Below, piece by piece: positions 17,709-29,047 of a DNA stretch of 64,000 nucleotides (positions are counted from its first letter, which is position 1; each line of letters opens with the position of its first letter). The notes below the pieces were generated by a model. It made no database searches. It saw nothing but the letters and a program-made list of their open reading frames with translations, and was not told where the DNA came from. The position numbers and the translations under genes were made by a program. This DNA comes from Tepidicella baoligensis (GTDB lineage: Bacteria; Pseudomonadota; Gammaproteobacteria; Burkholderiales; Burkholderiaceae_C): contig NZ_JACCDB010000008.1 in the NCBI RefSeq assembly GCF_013432195.1, positions 62,001-126,000 on the forward strand. Direction: 5' to 3'.

Positions 17709-18641
17709 TCATGCCGCTCGCGACCAAAAATCCCGCTGGCTGTAATGTGCCTTGAGGAAGTCGATCCACAGCCGCACGCGCAGTGGCAGGTGTTTGCGCT
17801 GGGGGAACACGGCGTAAATGCCGTTGGGGGGCGCGGCGAAATCGTCGAGTACGCTCTGCAGCCGCCCGGCAGCGATGTCGGACTCCACCTCCCAGATGCT
17901 GCGCCAAGCAATGCCGTAACCGGCCAGACACCATTCGTGCAGCACCTGACCGTCTGAGCAGTCGAGCGGGCCGCCGGGGCGCAGGTGGATCAGCGCCCCG
18001 CCTTTGCCATCGGCACCCGGTGGCAACTGGAAGGCCCAGCCACGGGTTTGGGACGCGTCCGACGACAGGGTCAGGCAGTCGAAATGCACCAGATCGTTGG
18101 GGTGCCGCGGCAGGCCGTGTTGCTTCAGGTATCGTGGCGTGGCCACGCACAGGCGCCGGTTGTCCGCTAGGCGAACGCTGACCAACGACGAGTCCGGCAA
18201 GTCGCCGACGCGGACCGCGCAGTCGTAGCCTTCGGCCGCCAGATCGATGACGCGATCACTGAGGTTGAGCGAAATCGTCACGTCCGGGTGGCGCTCCCGG
18301 AACAAAGGCACCAAGGGGGCGACGTGACGCCGGCCGAAGCCCGCCGGTGCGGTCAGGCGCAGGTGTCCGGTCGCCTTCATGCCGCCTGCGCTCACGCTCG
18401 CCTCGGCGTTGGCCAAGTCGGTGAGCAGCCGCTGGCAGTCTTCCAGAAAGGCCGCACCCTCGTGGGTAAGGGTCAGGCGCCGCGTGGTGCGGACCAGCAG
18501 CTTGACACCCAGGTAAGCCTCCAGCGCGTCCAGGCGTCGCCCGACGATGGCCGGCGCCACGCCTTCGCTGCGCGCAGCGGCGGTCAAAGTGCCGCGCGCG
18601 GCCACGTTGACGAAGGTCTCGATGGCTTTGAGTTTATCCAT
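17709..18641 (-). CDS. LysR-family transcriptional regulator
   Basis: 310-residue LysR regulator with an N-terminal helix-turn-helix (MDKLKAIETFVNVAARG...AAARSEGVAPAIVGRRLDALE) and a substrate-binding-protein-like effector domain. The wording is of the DmlR/PA14-type subgroup common in Burkholderiales. It converges with davA (45-base gap) and diverges from glcB, with which it shares a 192-base control region containing two 11-bp repeats. Control of glcB or of the dav genes is an inference from position only. Confidence 0.88.
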   Translation of the reverse strand: MDKLKAIETFVNVAARGTLTAAARSEGVAPAIVGRRLDALEAYLGVKLLVRTTRRLTLTHEGAAFLEDCQRLLTDLANAEASVSAGGMKATGHLRLTAPAGFGRRHVAPLVPLFRERHPDVTISLNLSDRVIDLAAEGYDCAVRVGDLPDSSLVSVRLADNRRLCVATPRYLKQHGLPRHPNDLVHFDCLTLSSDASQTRGWAFQLPPGADGKGGALIHLRPGGPLDCSDGQVLHEWCLAGYGIAWRSIWEVESDIAAGRLQSVLDDFAAPPNGIYAVFPQRKHLPLRVRLWIDFLKAHYSQRDFWSRAA

Positions 18642-18660
18642 TCAGAGGCATGGCACGATT

Positions 18661-18744
18661 GAACGCCTCAAGGCGCATATTGATCTCCCAGCTCTGACTA
18701 TTATGCATATAAAAGTCAAAAGTGATTGGCGTCGAACGCCTCAA
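18661..18744. promoter_or_regulatory. Direct repeats in the LysR-glcB divergent region
   Basis: The 11-mer GAACGCCTCAA occurs exactly at 18661-18671 and 18734-18744, 73 bases apart, which is close to seven helical turns. It flanks an AT-rich core with ATGCATATAAAAG. The layout fits cooperative regulator binding around a divergent promoter. The binding protein is unknown; the adjacent LysR is the first candidate. Confidence 0.45.
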
Positions 18745-18833
18745 AAATGCGGCCGAAACTCGCTTACAGTGAAACCATGGTGCGCAGCTCCATGGCCCGC
18801 TGCGACCGCCCGTTTCTGATTCTGGAGTTCTTC

Positions 18834-21053
18834 ATGTCCGCATCCCGCACTCCTGTCGGCCGCCTGCAGGTGGCCACCGCCCTGTACGAATTCGTCAACC
18901 AGCAGGTGTTGCCCGGCACCGGGGTAGACCAGGCCGCGTTCTGGGCCGGTTTCGACGCCATCGTGGCCGATCTGGCCCCCAAGAACATCGCCCTGCTGGC
19001 CGAGCGCGACCGTCTGCAGGCCGAGCTGGACAAGTGGCACAGCGCCAACCCCGGCCCGATCACCGACATGGCCGCCTACCGCCAGTTCCTGGAAACCATC
19101 GGCTACCTGGTGCCTGCGCCCAGCGACGTCAAGGCCAGTACCGCCAACGTGGATGCCGAGCTGGCCGTGCAAGCCGGCCCGCAGCTGGTGGTGCCCATTC
19201 TGAACGCCCGCTACGCGCTCAATGCCGCCAACGCGCGCTGGGGCAGTCTGTACGATGCGCTGTATGGCACCGACGCGATTCCCGAGGCCGATGGCTGTGA
19301 AAAAGGGCCGGGCTACAACGAAAAGCGCGGCGCCAAGGTCATTGCCTTCGCACGGCACTTCCTCGACCAGGCCGCGCCACTGGCCAGCGGTTCGCACGCC
19401 GACGCCACGGCCTATGCCATCGTGGGCGGAACCCTGCAAGTGAACCTGAAGAACGGCGGCAGCACCGGCTTGAAAGATCCGGCCCAATGGGTGGGTTACC
19501 GAGGCGATGCGGCGGCGCCCAAGTCGGTGCTGCTGGTGCACCACGGCAACCACATCGACATCGTCATCGACAAGACCACCCCGATCGGCCAGACCGACCC
19601 TGCCGGTGTGGCCGACGTGGTGCTGGAAGCGGCGTTGTCCACCATCCTCGACCTGGAGGACTCCGTGGCTGCGGTCGATGCCGAGGACAAGATCCTGGGC
19701 TACCGCAACTGGCTGGGCATGCTCAAGGGCACATTGACCGAATCGTTCGAAAAAGGCGGCCGCACGATGACCCGCGGCCTCAACCCCGACCGCGTCTATA
19801 CCGCTCCCGATGGCAGCGTGCTGCGCCTGCATGGCCGCAGCCTGATGTTCGTGCGCAACGTGGGCCACCTGATGACCAACCCGGCCATCCTGTACACCGC
19901 CGCCGACGGCTCGGTGAAGGAAATTCCCGAGGGCATCATGGACGCGGTGATCACCACCACCATCGCGCTGCACGACCTCAAGGGCCACGGCAAACTGCCC
20001 AATGGTGAGCCGATCCGCAACAGCCGTACCGGCAGCGTCTACATCGTCAAGCCCAAGATGCATGGGCCCAAGGAGGTGGCCTTTGCCGTCGAATTGTTCG
20101 GTCGCGTGGAGCAGTTGCTGGGCCTGCCTGAGAACACCGTGAAGCTCGGGATCATGGACGAGGAGCGCCGCACCAGCGTGAACCTCAAGGCCTGCATTGC
20201 TGCGGCCGCCAGCCGCGTGGCCTTCATCAACACCGGCTTCCTGGACCGCACCGGCGACGAAATACACACCGCCATGCTGGCCGGCCCCATGGTGCGCAAA
20301 GGCGACATGAAGACCAGCGCCTGGATTCAGGCTTATGAGCGCAACAACGTGCTGGTGGGCCTGCGGTGCGGGCTGCGCGGCCGAGCGCAGATCGGCAAGG
20401 GCATGTGGGCCATGCCCGACCTCATGGCCGCCATGCTGGAGCAGAAGATCGGCCACCCCAAGGCCGGCGCCAACACCGCCTGGGTGCCCAGCCCCACGGC
20501 GGCCACGCTGCACGCGCTGCACTACCACCAGGTCAAGGTGTCTGACATCCAGCAAGAGCTGGAGAAGATCGACGCCGACGCCGAGCGCGACAACCTGCTC
20601 ACCGGGTTGTTGACGGTGCCTGTGACCGCCACACCGAACTGGAGCGATGCAGAGAAACAGCAGGAGCTGGACAACAACATCCAGGGCATTCTGGGCTACG
20701 TGGTCCGCTGGGTGGACCAAGGTGTGGGCTGCTCCAAGGTGCCCGACATCAACGACGTGGGCCTGATGGAAGACCGCGCCACGCTGCGCATCAGCAGCCA
20801 GCACGTGGCCAACTGGCTGCACCACGGCGTCGTCACCGAGCAGCAGGTGCGCGACACCTTTGCCCGCATGGCCGCCAAGGTGGATGCGCAGAACGCGGGC
20901 GATCCGGCCTACAAGAGCCTGGTGGCCAACCCCAACGGGGCGGCTTTCCAGGCCGCGCTGGACCTGGTGTTCAAAGGCAAGGAGCAGCCCAGCGGCTACA
21001 CCGAGCCGCTGCTGCACGCCTGGCGCCTCAAGGTGAAGGCTGGGCAGGCCTGA
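18834..21053 (+). CDS. glcB: Malate synthase G
   Basis: Condenses glyoxylate with acetyl-CoA to malate in the glyoxylate bypass. ATG at 18834 follows GGAG and gives 739 residues, normal for the G isoform. Visible motifs: [30 protein letters not shown] (active-site Arg region), [15 protein letters not shown] and [17 protein letters not shown] longer open frame to 18726 lacks conserved residues. It stands alone and is flanked downstream by a hairpin. Confidence 0.97.
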   Translation: MSASRTPVGRLQVATALYEFVNQQVLPGTGVDQAAFWAGFDAIVADLAPKNIALLAERDRLQAELDKWHSANPGPITDMAAYRQFLETIGYLVPAPSDVKASTANVDAELAVQAGPQLVVPILNARYALNAANARWGSLYDALYGTDAIPEADGCEKGPGYNEKRGAKVIAFARHFLDQAAPLASGSHADATAYAIVGGTLQVNLKNGGSTGLKDPAQWVGYRGDAAAPKSVLLVHHGNHIDIVIDKTTPIGQTDPAGVADVVLEAALSTILDLEDSVAAVDAEDKILGYRNWLGMLKGTLTESFEKGGRTMTRGLNPDRVYTAPDGSVLRLHGRSLMFVRNVGHLMTNPAILYTAADGSVKEIPEGIMDAVITTTIALHDLKGHGKLPNGEPIRNSRTGSVYIVKPKMHGPKEVAFAVELFGRVEQLLGLPENTVKLGIMDEERRTSVNLKACIAAAASRVAFINTGFLDRTGDEIHTAMLAGPMVRKGDMKTSAWIQAYERNNVLVGLRCGLRGRAQIGKGMWAMPDLMAAMLEQKIGHPKAGANTAWVPSPTAATLHALHYHQVKVSDIQQELEKIDADAERDNLLTGLLTVPVTATPNWSDAEKQQELDNNIQGILGYVVRWVDQGVGCSKVPDINDVGLMEDRATLRISSQHVANWLHHGVVTEQQVRDTFARMAAKVDAQNAGDPAYKSLVANPNGAAFQAALDLVFKGKEQPSGYTEPLLHAWRLKVKAGQA

Positions 21054-21063
21054 ACTCGATCGT

Positions 21064-21095
21064 CCTTGCAGGCTGTGGAATCGACGCCTGCAAGG
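21064..21095. terminator. Hairpin between convergent glcB and dehalogenase genes
   Basis: Perfect 10-bp stem (21064-21073 with 21086-21095) and a 12-base loop, 10 bases after the glcB stop. No T run follows on either strand, so it may only stabilise mRNA ends or act weakly. Confidence 0.45.
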
Positions 21096-21115
21096 TCGGG
21101 ATGCCGAGCCTGTGG

Positions 21116-22027
21116 TCAGGCAAAGAACCTGCGCAGCGCCTCGGCGGTTTCGGCAGGCAGTTCTTCGGGGATGAAATGGCCTGCGGGCAGGGTGTTGCCT
21201 GACACCTTGCCCTTGCATTGGGCCTGCCAGAGTTCCAGCGGGCGGAACAGCCGCTGCACCACGCCGCGCTCGCCGCACAGCACCAGCATGTCGCAGGCGA
21301 TGCGTTCACCACGTGCGCGGCTGGCGGTGTCGTGTTCCAGGTCGATACCGGCGCTGGCCCGATAGTCCTCACAGGCACTGTGGATGGCGTGTGGCCGGCA
21401 GAAGCACCGCTCGTATTCGGCCAGCGCCTCGGGCTCCAGATGGTCGAGGCCCTGACCGCCCCAGCCTCCGAGCTTGGCGTGCAGGTAGTCGATGGCGCAG
21501 CCGCCGATCATGGTTTCGGGCAAGGGCGCGGGCTGGATCAGGTGAAACCAGTGGTAGTAGGCGCGGGCGAAGGCCATGTCGGTGCGTGCGTACATGTCCA
21601 GCGTGGGCGCGATGTCGATGACACAAAGCTTGCGCACCCGCTGCGGATGGTCCAGTGCCAGCCGATGGGCCACCCGTCCACCCCGGTCATGGCCGCACAG
21701 GAACGCCCGCTCGATGCCGAGGTGGTCCAGCAAGGCCACCACGTCGGCGGCCATGGCCCGTTTGCTGTGCGCAGCATGGTCGGGGGCGTCGGGCACCCGG
21801 GCGGCGGAATCGCCATAGCCGCGCAGGTCCGGCAGGACGAGACGGTAGTGCCCTGCCAGCGCACGGGCCACCCGGTGCCACATCACGTGGGTTTGTGGAA
21901 AGCCGTGCAGCAGCACCAGGGCCGGGGCATGAACGGGCCCCCCGATGCGGTAGTGCACATGACTGTCTGCCAAGGGCAGGGTGTGGGCCTCGAAGTGGTC
22001 GAACCACGGTGGCGATGAGGAGGTCAT
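21116..22027 (-). CDS. Haloacetate dehalogenase-like alpha/beta hydrolase
   Basis: 303-residue alpha/beta hydrolase close in wording to fluoroacetate/haloacetate dehalogenases. It has the oxyanion segment LLHGFPQTHVMW, the nucleophile elbow GHDRGGRVAHRLAL (Asp nucleophile with the flanking Arg pair), the halide-pocket His-Trp in YYHWFHLIQPAPLPE, CEDYRAS, and the catalytic His in GHFIPEE. These match the known haloacetate dehalogenase residues better than epoxide hydrolases or esterases. Such enzymes hydrolyse haloacetate to glycolate; glycolate could be oxidised to glyoxylate and used by the convergent glcB, an attractive but untested link. Confidence 0.82.
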   Translation of the reverse strand: MTSSSPPWFDHFEAHTLPLADSHVHYRIGGPVHAPALVLLHGFPQTHVMWHRVARALAGHYRLVLPDLRGYGDSAARVPDAPDHAAHSKRAMAADVVALLDHLGIERAFLCGHDRGGRVAHRLALDHPQRVRKLCVIDIAPTLDMYARTDMAFARAYYHWFHLIQPAPLPETMIGGCAIDYLHAKLGGWGGQGLDHLEPEALAEYERCFCRPHAIHSACEDYRASAGIDLEHDTASRARGERIACDMLVLCGERGVVQRLFRPLELWQAQCKGKVSGNTLPAGHFIPEELPAETAEALRRFFA

Positions 22028-22039
22028 GAGCGTAGTGTC

Positions 22040-23164
22040 TCAGATCACATTCGACAGCGTGAACATGACGGCCGAGCCCAGCGACTGTTCCAGCGCATCC
22101 ACCGGCACCTTCATCTTTTCCGCCATCACGGCGGTGTCGCCGTCCTTCGGATCCCTGGCGCGGGCACGCGGCACCACCAGCCGGAGCACCGCCAGGTCCG
22201 GGTGCAGCGCGGCCAGGTCATGGCGCAGCTGCGCGATGTCGGCAGGCGGGTTGTCCTCGTCCAGGATCAACAGCTGCACTGAGCGGTCGCGCATCGCGGC
22301 CAGCGTCTGCGCCGCGCTGGCCACCCCGTCGGCGGACACACCCAGTTGCTTGACGATGCCCAGCGCCCGCAGCCGTGTGTCGGGTGAGGCGGAACACACC
22401 AGCACGTACGCGCCGCTGACGGTCTTGAACACGGTCGAGGGCGCACCATCGGCCCGGTCGTGGCCCGGGTCGGCCGACGGCTCGGGGGTGAGCACCCGCT
22501 TGAACCACGCGGTCAGCTCGACCCCATCGGGTGCCACCGCGCGTTGCAGTTCGATGCCGCCGTCGGTCGCGGCGATCTGGCGCAACAGCAACCACTGGAT
22601 GTTGTCCATGAACACGTCCGCCTGGGAGGGAGCAGCGTCGGTGCGGATTTTCATCCGCAGGCGGGCGCGGGGCGGATCGGCGGTCCGTTCCAGTTGCAGG
22701 TCGATGTGTCCGCCGAGCCGCACGCTCCAGTCCAGCATGGCTTGCGCCAGGCTGTAGCCCAGGGTGGGGTCGATCAGCAATTCGGCCAGGCGGAACTTGC
22801 GCCGCACGGTGATGCCTTGCAGGGCGAGCTCATCGCGGCGTTCCTGGAGCACGGATTCGACCACGAAGGCGAGGTCGATCTTCTCATGCGACTGGCGCAC
22901 CCGCCCGCTCTGGAAGCGGATGATTTGCTGGGCATGCATGCCACAGTGTTTCAGGCGTTGTGCGGGCATGGTGAGGACCTGACACTCGGCCGGGGTGAGC
23001 TTGCCCCGTTGCACCAGCAGCTCCAGGCCGCGCAACAAGGCATCCACCGATTCGATGGCCTGATCGGTGATGGCCGCCACCAGTTCCGGCCAATGTTCGG
23101 CCATGCGCCAAGCCGCGTCCTCGGCGGGGCCGGCCGGCAGATTCTGGGGGGTGGCGTCATTCAT
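22040..23164 (-). CDS. Degenerate histidine-kinase-like protein with receiver-like C-terminus
   Basis: 374-residue cytoplasmic protein with no signal peptide or membrane segment. Residues about 30-110 resemble a dimerisation helix pair (LTMPAQRLKHCGMHAQQI). Residues about 110-230 resemble an ATPase/HATPase fold without clear N, G1 or G2 boxes. Residues about 260-350 have a CheY-like pattern ending LLILDEDNPPADI. The missing ATP-binding boxes suggest it does not phosphorylate. ATG at 23164 was chosen; the longer frame upstream overlaps hemB. It is divergent from hemB. Family not named; function unknown. Confidence 0.6.
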   Translation of the reverse strand: MNDATPQNLPAGPAEDAAWRMAEHWPELVAAITDQAIESVDALLRGLELLVQRGKLTPAECQVLTMPAQRLKHCGMHAQQIIRFQSGRVRQSHEKIDLAFVVESVLQERRDELALQGITVRRKFRLAELLIDPTLGYSLAQAMLDWSVRLGGHIDLQLERTADPPRARLRMKIRTDAAPSQADVFMDNIQWLLLRQIAATDGGIELQRAVAPDGVELTAWFKRVLTPEPSADPGHDRADGAPSTVFKTVSGAYVLVCSASPDTRLRALGIVKQLGVSADGVASAAQTLAAMRDRSVQLLILDEDNPPADIAQLRHDLAALHPDLAVLRLVVPRARARDPKDGDTAVMAEKMKVPVDALEQSLGSAVMFTLSNVI

Positions 23165-23179
23165 CAGCGGGGAGCGTAA

Positions 23180-24244
<1,065 letters not shown>

Positions 24245-24263
24245 GGCCGCTTCGCCCCGTCCC

Positions 24264-25406
24264 ATGCGCACCTTTTTTCTTCAGGGGCATCAGGTCCGCG
24301 AGCACACGGGCTGGCTCGAGGCGCTGCCCGACGAAGGTTTCGTCTGGGTGGCCATGGAGCAGCCGGCATTCGAGGCGCAGCTGCGCGACGTCCAGGCGAT
24401 GCTGCAGCGCCTGTGCGGGACCACCCTGGTGGACCTGCATGTGTCCGATTTGCTGAACCCGTCACTGCCGTCCACCTTCGAGAGTACCGAGCGGTACGAC
24501 ATGCTCGTGTTTCGCCGACTGGCCCAGGCGTCATCGGCCGAGGCGTCGCGGCAAAACGGGCGGGCCAGCACCGCACAGCGACCGGTTCCGCGCGGCGGCA
24601 TGCCGGTCTTGCGCCGGATCGACACCCGCCCGGTGGGCCTGGTGCGTTTCGATCGTCTGCTGCTCAGCGTACACCCGCCGGCGTGCGGCATTCTCGACGC
24701 CTATGCCGTCCGCCTGCTGGCCGCCGTGAGCCAGCCGCAGCAGGAGACGCACGAGCCCGGGCGCAGTGCGCCGGTGCGCGTCATGCCCAGCAGTCCGGCC
24801 GACCTCATGTTGCGCCTGGCCGGGCAGATGGTGGACGCCTACCTCGACCTTCGACGCGAATTCGCCCGCCAGCTGGACCACTGGCAGACCGAGCTGCTCG
24901 ACCCGCGCAGCCGCTTCAACAACTGGCGCAGCCTGCTCGATGCCCGGCTGGCCTTGCACGAGCTGGACGAAATCAGTGAGGACCAGCGCGTCGCCCTGCT
25001 CGACTGGATCGCGGCACTTGCCGACTGGCCGGCACCCGACACACCGGCCGCGCGGCGCGAACGCGAACTGCTGCACGTGCGCAGCCGCGACGTGCTGGAG
25101 CACATCGAACGCGTGGTCCACCATGTGCGTCGGCTGGAGCAAAGCGCCGAGACCGCGGTGCAAATCCACTTCTCCGCCCAGAGCCACCGCACCAACGACA
25201 TCATGCGCACGCTCACGGCGCTGACGGCGATCTTCCTGCCGCTGAACCTGATCGCTGGCATCTTCGGCATGAATTTCGAGTTCATCCCCTTGCTGCATGT
25301 CCGCTCCGGTTTCTGGCTGGCGCTGTTCGGCATGGGCCTGACGGCGGCGGCACTCGGCCTCTATTTCTGGCGCAAGCGTTATCTGGAGCGACAATACAGC
25401 CCATGA
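24264..25406 (+). CDS. CorA-family divalent cation transporter
   Basis: 380-residue inner-membrane transporter of the CorA/ZntB family. A large soluble N-terminal domain (about 1-310) with long amphipathic helices is followed by two C-terminal membrane segments. The first ends in the pore signature GIFGMNFEF and the second is FWLALFGMGLTAAALGLYFW. The N-terminal domain is divergent and contains an insert around residues 90-115, so magnesium is likely but cobalt, nickel or zinc cannot be excluded. It starts 19 bases after hemB and its stop overlaps the rhodanese ATG (ATGA). Confidence 0.88.
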   Translation: MRTFFLQGHQVREHTGWLEALPDEGFVWVAMEQPAFEAQLRDVQAMLQRLCGTTLVDLHVSDLLNPSLPSTFESTERYDMLVFRRLAQASSAEASRQNGRASTAQRPVPRGGMPVLRRIDTRPVGLVRFDRLLLSVHPPACGILDAYAVRLLAAVSQPQQETHEPGRSAPVRVMPSSPADLMLRLAGQMVDAYLDLRREFARQLDHWQTELLDPRSRFNNWRSLLDARLALHELDEISEDQRVALLDWIAALADWPAPDTPAARRERELLHVRSRDVLEHIERVVHHVRRLEQSAETAVQIHFSAQSHRTNDIMRTLTALTAIFLPLNLIAGIFGMNFEFIPLLHVRSGFWLALFGMGLTAAALGLYFWRKRYLERQYSP

Positions 25407-25813
25407 AGCACCTCCAACCTCGTGAAGCCTGGGCCTGGCTGCAGGCGCATGCCAGCGACCCGCCCGAGCAAGCGCCGCTGTTCGTGGATGTGCGCATGGA
25501 AATCGAGTCGCTGTACGTGGGCCGCCCCCCTGGCGTGGTGCATGTGGCCTGGTACGACTACCCCGACCTCACCCCCGACCCCGAACGCTTTGCCCGGCAG
25601 GTAGAGGAGGCAGCGGGCCGCAAGGACCGCCCCATCCTGCTGATCTGCCGCAGTGGCAAGCGCACGCTCGACGCTGGCAAGGCGCTGGAAGACGCCGGGT
25701 TCACCGACGTGGCCCACGTGGTCCATGGCTTCGAGGGCGAGCTCGACGAACACTTCCACCGCTCCACCATCAATGGCTGGCGCCACGATGGTCTGCCCTG
25801 GGAGCAGATGTGA
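25403..25813 (+). CDS. Rhodanese-like domain protein
   Basis: 136-residue single rhodanese domain. The active-site loop is LLICRSGKRTLDAG, with Cys as the expected sulfur carrier and the CRSGKRT form typical of small rhodaneses. It lacks a signal peptide, so it should be cytoplasmic. ATG overlaps the upstream transporter stop by 4 bases. A GACAAT hexamer ends seven bases before the ATG. The role of the pair is unknown; sulfur transfer or phage-shock-type stress handling are family options. Confidence 0.88.
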   Translation: MKHLQPREAWAWLQAHASDPPEQAPLFVDVRMEIESLYVGRPPGVVHVAWYDYPDLTPDPERFARQVEEAAGRKDRPILLICRSGKRTLDAGKALEDAGFTDVAHVVHGFEGELDEHFHRSTINGWRHDGLPWEQM

Positions 25814-25831
25814 GCCGAGAGAGCGACCGGC

Positions 25832-27805
25832 TTGTGGCTTGACATCTCACCCACCCATGGGAACGACGCGGCGCCTGCCCCTGCGGACGCGGGGGTGGGG
25901 GATGCCTGCTTGGCCGTTCTGCGCGACGTTTTCGGCTATGAACGCTTCCGTGGTCCGCAACAGGCCATCGTCGAACACGTCGGCGCCGGTGGCGACGCGT
26001 TGGTGCTCATGCCCACCGGGGGCGGCAAGTCGCTGTGCTACCAGATTCCGGCCATCGTGCGGCATCGTGCGGGGCGAGGGGTCGCGATCGTCGTCTCGCC
26101 ACTGATCGCCCTCATGCACGACCAGGTGGGCGCTCTGCTGGAGGCAGGGGTGAGCGCCGCCTTTCTCAACTCCAGCCTCAGCAGCGATGAGGCCGCCGAC
26201 GTGGAGCGGCGCTTGTTGCGCGGCGACCTCACGCTGCTCTACGCCGCTCCCGAGCGCTTGACCACGCCGCGTTTCATGGCGCTGCTGCAATCGCTGTACG
26301 AGCGCGGGCTGCTCAGCCTCTTTGCCATCGACGAGGCGCACTGCGTGAGCCAGTGGGGTCACGACTTCCGGCCCGAATACCGGGGCCTGGCCGCGCTGCA
26401 CGAGCGCTTCCCCGAGGTGCCGCGCATGGCGCTGACCGCCACGGCCGACGCCCTCACCCGGGCCGACATTGTGCATCACCTGCGGCTGGAAGAGGCCGAG
26501 CATTTCGTCAGCAGCTTCGACCGCCCCAACATCCGCTACCAGATCGTCGAAAAGAAAGACAGCCTGCAGCAGTTGTTGCGCTTCATCCGCGACGAACACA
26601 TGGGCCCCAACGGTCACGACGCGGGCGTGGTCTATTGCCAGTCCCGGCGCAAGGTGGAAGACGTGGCGGCGCAACTGGCGGCCGCCGGGCTCAATGCCTT
26701 GCCCTACCACGCCGGGCTGGATGCGGCCACGCGCCAGCGCCACCAGGACCGCTTCCTGCGCGAGGAGGGCCTCATCATGGTGGCCACCATCGCCTTTGGC
26801 ATGGGCATCGACAAGCCCGACGTGCGCTTCGTGGCGCATCTGGACATGCCCAAGAACATCGAGGGCTACTACCAGGAGACGGGCCGCGCCGGCCGCGACG
26901 GCGAACCCGCCAACGCCTGGATGGCCTATGGCCTGCAGGACGTGGTCAACCAGCGCCGCATGATCGACGAAAGCCCGGCCGCCGACGCGTTCAAGCAGGT
27001 GCTGCGCGGCAAGCTCGACGCCCTGCTCGCCCTGGCCGAGGCCACCGACTGCCGGCGCGTGCGCTTGCTGGGCTATTTCGGCGAATCGTCACAGCCCTGT
27101 GGAAATTGCGACAACTGCCTCCAGCCGCCGCAGACGCTCGATGCCACCGAGGCCGCGCGCAAGCTGCTCTCGTGCATCTACCGCGTGCAGCAGGCCAGCG
27201 GCACCGCTTTCGGCGCGGGGCATGTGATCGACATCCTGCGCGGCAAGGCGACGGCGAAGGTGCAGCAGCACGGGCACGACCGGCTCAGCACCTTTGGCAT
27301 CGGCGCCCAATGGGGCGAAAGCGAATGGCGCAGCCTGTTGCGCCAGCTCATCGCGCGCGGCGCCGTGTGGGTGGATGGCGAGCACTTCAACACCCTGCGT
27401 CTGGCCGAAGGCGCGCGCGAGGTGCTGCGGGGAGAAGCCGCGGTCCGGCTGCGGGTGCCCACGGCAAGCGCGCCGCGCAGCCGATCCGGCGCACGCCAGC
27501 GGCTGGTGGCCGCCGAAGCCACCCTCACCCTGGCCGCGCGCGAAACGCTGGCCGCCCTCAAGGCCTGGCGGGCCGAAGTGGCGCGCGAACACAACCTGCC
27601 GGCCTACGTCATTTTTCACGATGCCACTTTGCGCGCCATCGCCGAACGCCAGCCCCAGCGGCTGGCGGATCTCCAGGGCCTGCCCGGTCTGGGGCAGAAG
27701 AAGCTGGAGGCCTACGGTGAAGCGGTGTTGCGCGTCGTCAACCCCGTGCGGTCCGTGGGTCGGCTTCACGGCCTGCCCCCAAACCCGCACAATCCGGTGT
27801 CATGA
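25832..27805 (+). CDS. recQ: ATP-dependent DNA helicase RecQ
   Basis: 3'-5' superfamily 2 helicase for recombination and repair. Seen in order: motif [17 protein letters not shown], motif [19 protein letters not shown], motif [14 protein letters not shown], an RQC zinc site (CGNCDNC plus an earlier Cys) and a C-terminal HRDC domain (about 570-645). The whole protein is about 657 residues. The start is uncertain: TTG at 25832 is the longest option and GTG at 25895 is another, and no ATG lies before the conserved region. Its stop overlaps the ilvA ATG. Confidence 0.95.
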   Translation: MWLDISPTHGNDAAPAPADAGVGDACLAVLRDVFGYERFRGPQQAIVEHVGAGGDALVLMPTGGGKSLCYQIPAIVRHRAGRGVAIVVSPLIALMHDQVGALLEAGVSAAFLNSSLSSDEAADVERRLLRGDLTLLYAAPERLTTPRFMALLQSLYERGLLSLFAIDEAHCVSQWGHDFRPEYRGLAALHERFPEVPRMALTATADALTRADIVHHLRLEEAEHFVSSFDRPNIRYQIVEKKDSLQQLLRFIRDEHMGPNGHDAGVVYCQSRRKVEDVAAQLAAAGLNALPYHAGLDAATRQRHQDRFLREEGLIMVATIAFGMGIDKPDVRFVAHLDMPKNIEGYYQETGRAGRDGEPANAWMAYGLQDVVNQRRMIDESPAADAFKQVLRGKLDALLALAEATDCRRVRLLGYFGESSQPCGNCDNCLQPPQTLDATEAARKLLSCIYRVQQASGTAFGAGHVIDILRGKATAKVQQHGHDRLSTFGIGAQWGESEWRSLLRQLIARGAVWVDGEHFNTLRLAEGAREVLRGEAAVRLRVPTASAPRSRSGARQRLVAAEATLTLAARETLAALKAWRAEVAREHNLPAYVIFHDATLRAIAERQPQRLADLQGLPGLGQKKLEAYGEAVLRVVNPVRSVGRLHGLPPNPHNPVS

Positions 27806-29001
27806 TCACATACGACGATATCGAGGCGGCCGCCCGGCGCATCCAGGGGCAGGTGCTCGAGACCCCCTGCCTGGAATCCCGAACGCTGTCGGCGCTCACC
27901 GGTGCCCAGGTCTTTCTCAAGTTCGAGAACCTGCAGTACACGGCCTCGTTCAAGGAGCGGGGGGCCTGCAACAAGCTCAGCCAGCTCGATGCCGACGCGC
28001 GTGCCCGGGGCGTGGTGGCCATGTCGGCCGGCAACCATGCGCAAGGGGTGGCTTACCACGCCCAGCGCCTCGGGCTGCGCGCCGTCATCGTGATGCCGCG
28101 TTTCACACCCGGGGTGAAGATCGAGCGCACCCGGGGCTTCGGGGCCGAAGTGGTGCTGCATGGCGACTCGCTCGACGAGGCCCGGGCCTACGCCCGCGAG
28201 CTGGCCGAGCGTGAGGGCCTGACCTTTGTGCACCCTTACGACGATCCGGCGATCGTGGCCGGCCAAGGCACGGTCGGCCTGGAGATGCTGCGTGCCCAGC
28301 CAGACCTGGATACCCTGGTCGTGGCAACGGGCGGTGGGGGGCTCATCGGTGGCGTCGCCCTGGCCGCGCACGCCATCCGGCCGGACATCGAGATCGTCGG
28401 CGTGCAGGTGCAGCGCTTTCCCGCCATGGTCAATGCCATGACCGGCAGCCACTGGCCGCAAGGGCAGACCACGATCGCCGAGGGCATCGCCGTCGGCACG
28501 CCCGGCGAGCTGCCCAAGGCCATCGTGAGGGAGCATGTGGCCGACTGGTTGCTGGTGGACGAAGGCGACATCGAGCAGGCCATCGTGATGCTGCTCGAAA
28601 TCGAGAAGACGCTGGTCGAAGGTGCGGGTGCCGCCGGCCTGGCCGCGCTGTTGCGGCATCCCCAGCGTTTCCGCGGCAAGCGGGTCGGCCTCATCTTGTG
28701 CGGCGGCAACATCGATCCCCTGTTGCTCGCCTCCATCATCGAACGTGGCCTGGTGCGCGCCGGCCGGCTGGCGCGCCTCCGCGTGAACGCCCGCGACGTG
28801 CCGGGCAACCTCGCGCGCATCGCCACCAGCGTGGCCGATGCCGGTGCCAACATCAACGAGGTGCGGCACCAGCGCGCGTTCAGCCTGCTGGCGGCGCAGA
28901 ACGTGGAAATCGAACTGGTGTTGCAGACGCGCGGGCCCGAGCATGTGCAGCAGGTCTTGCAGGCTTTGCGCGACGCCGGTTTCGAGTCGGCGGTCATTTG
29001 A
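27802..29001 (+). CDS. ilvA: Threonine ammonia-lyase
   Basis: PLP enzyme that deaminates threonine to 2-oxobutyrate, the first step towards isoleucine. The 399-residue protein has the PLP lysine in [10 protein letters not shown], the glycine-rich [10 protein letters not shown] loop and a single C-terminal ACT-like domain (about 325-399). The longer biosynthetic IlvA has two such domains, so this is the short form often called catabolic TdcB-like. Overlap with recQ is 4 bases; a CACAAT hexamer ends eight bases before the ATG, so it may also have its own promoter. Confidence 0.95.
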   Translation: MITYDDIEAAARRIQGQVLETPCLESRTLSALTGAQVFLKFENLQYTASFKERGACNKLSQLDADARARGVVAMSAGNHAQGVAYHAQRLGLRAVIVMPRFTPGVKIERTRGFGAEVVLHGDSLDEARAYARELAEREGLTFVHPYDDPAIVAGQGTVGLEMLRAQPDLDTLVVATGGGGLIGGVALAAHAIRPDIEIVGVQVQRFPAMVNAMTGSHWPQGQTTIAEGIAVGTPGELPKAIVREHVADWLLVDEGDIEQAIVMLLEIEKTLVEGAGAAGLAALLRHPQRFRGKRVGLILCGGNIDPLLLASIIERGLVRAGRLARLRVNARDVPGNLARIATSVADAGANINEVRHQRAFSLLAAQNVEIELVLQTRGPEHVQQVLQALRDAGFESAVI

Positions 29002-29047
29002 TTAAAATCAAGCATCACACCGTATCACACCGCATTCAGGAGCCCCC

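Noticed and set aside
18741-21278. 845-codon minus-strand open frame opposite glcB
   Set aside because: His/Gly/Val-rich shadow typical of high-GC genes; malate synthase motifs on the plus strand are unambiguous.
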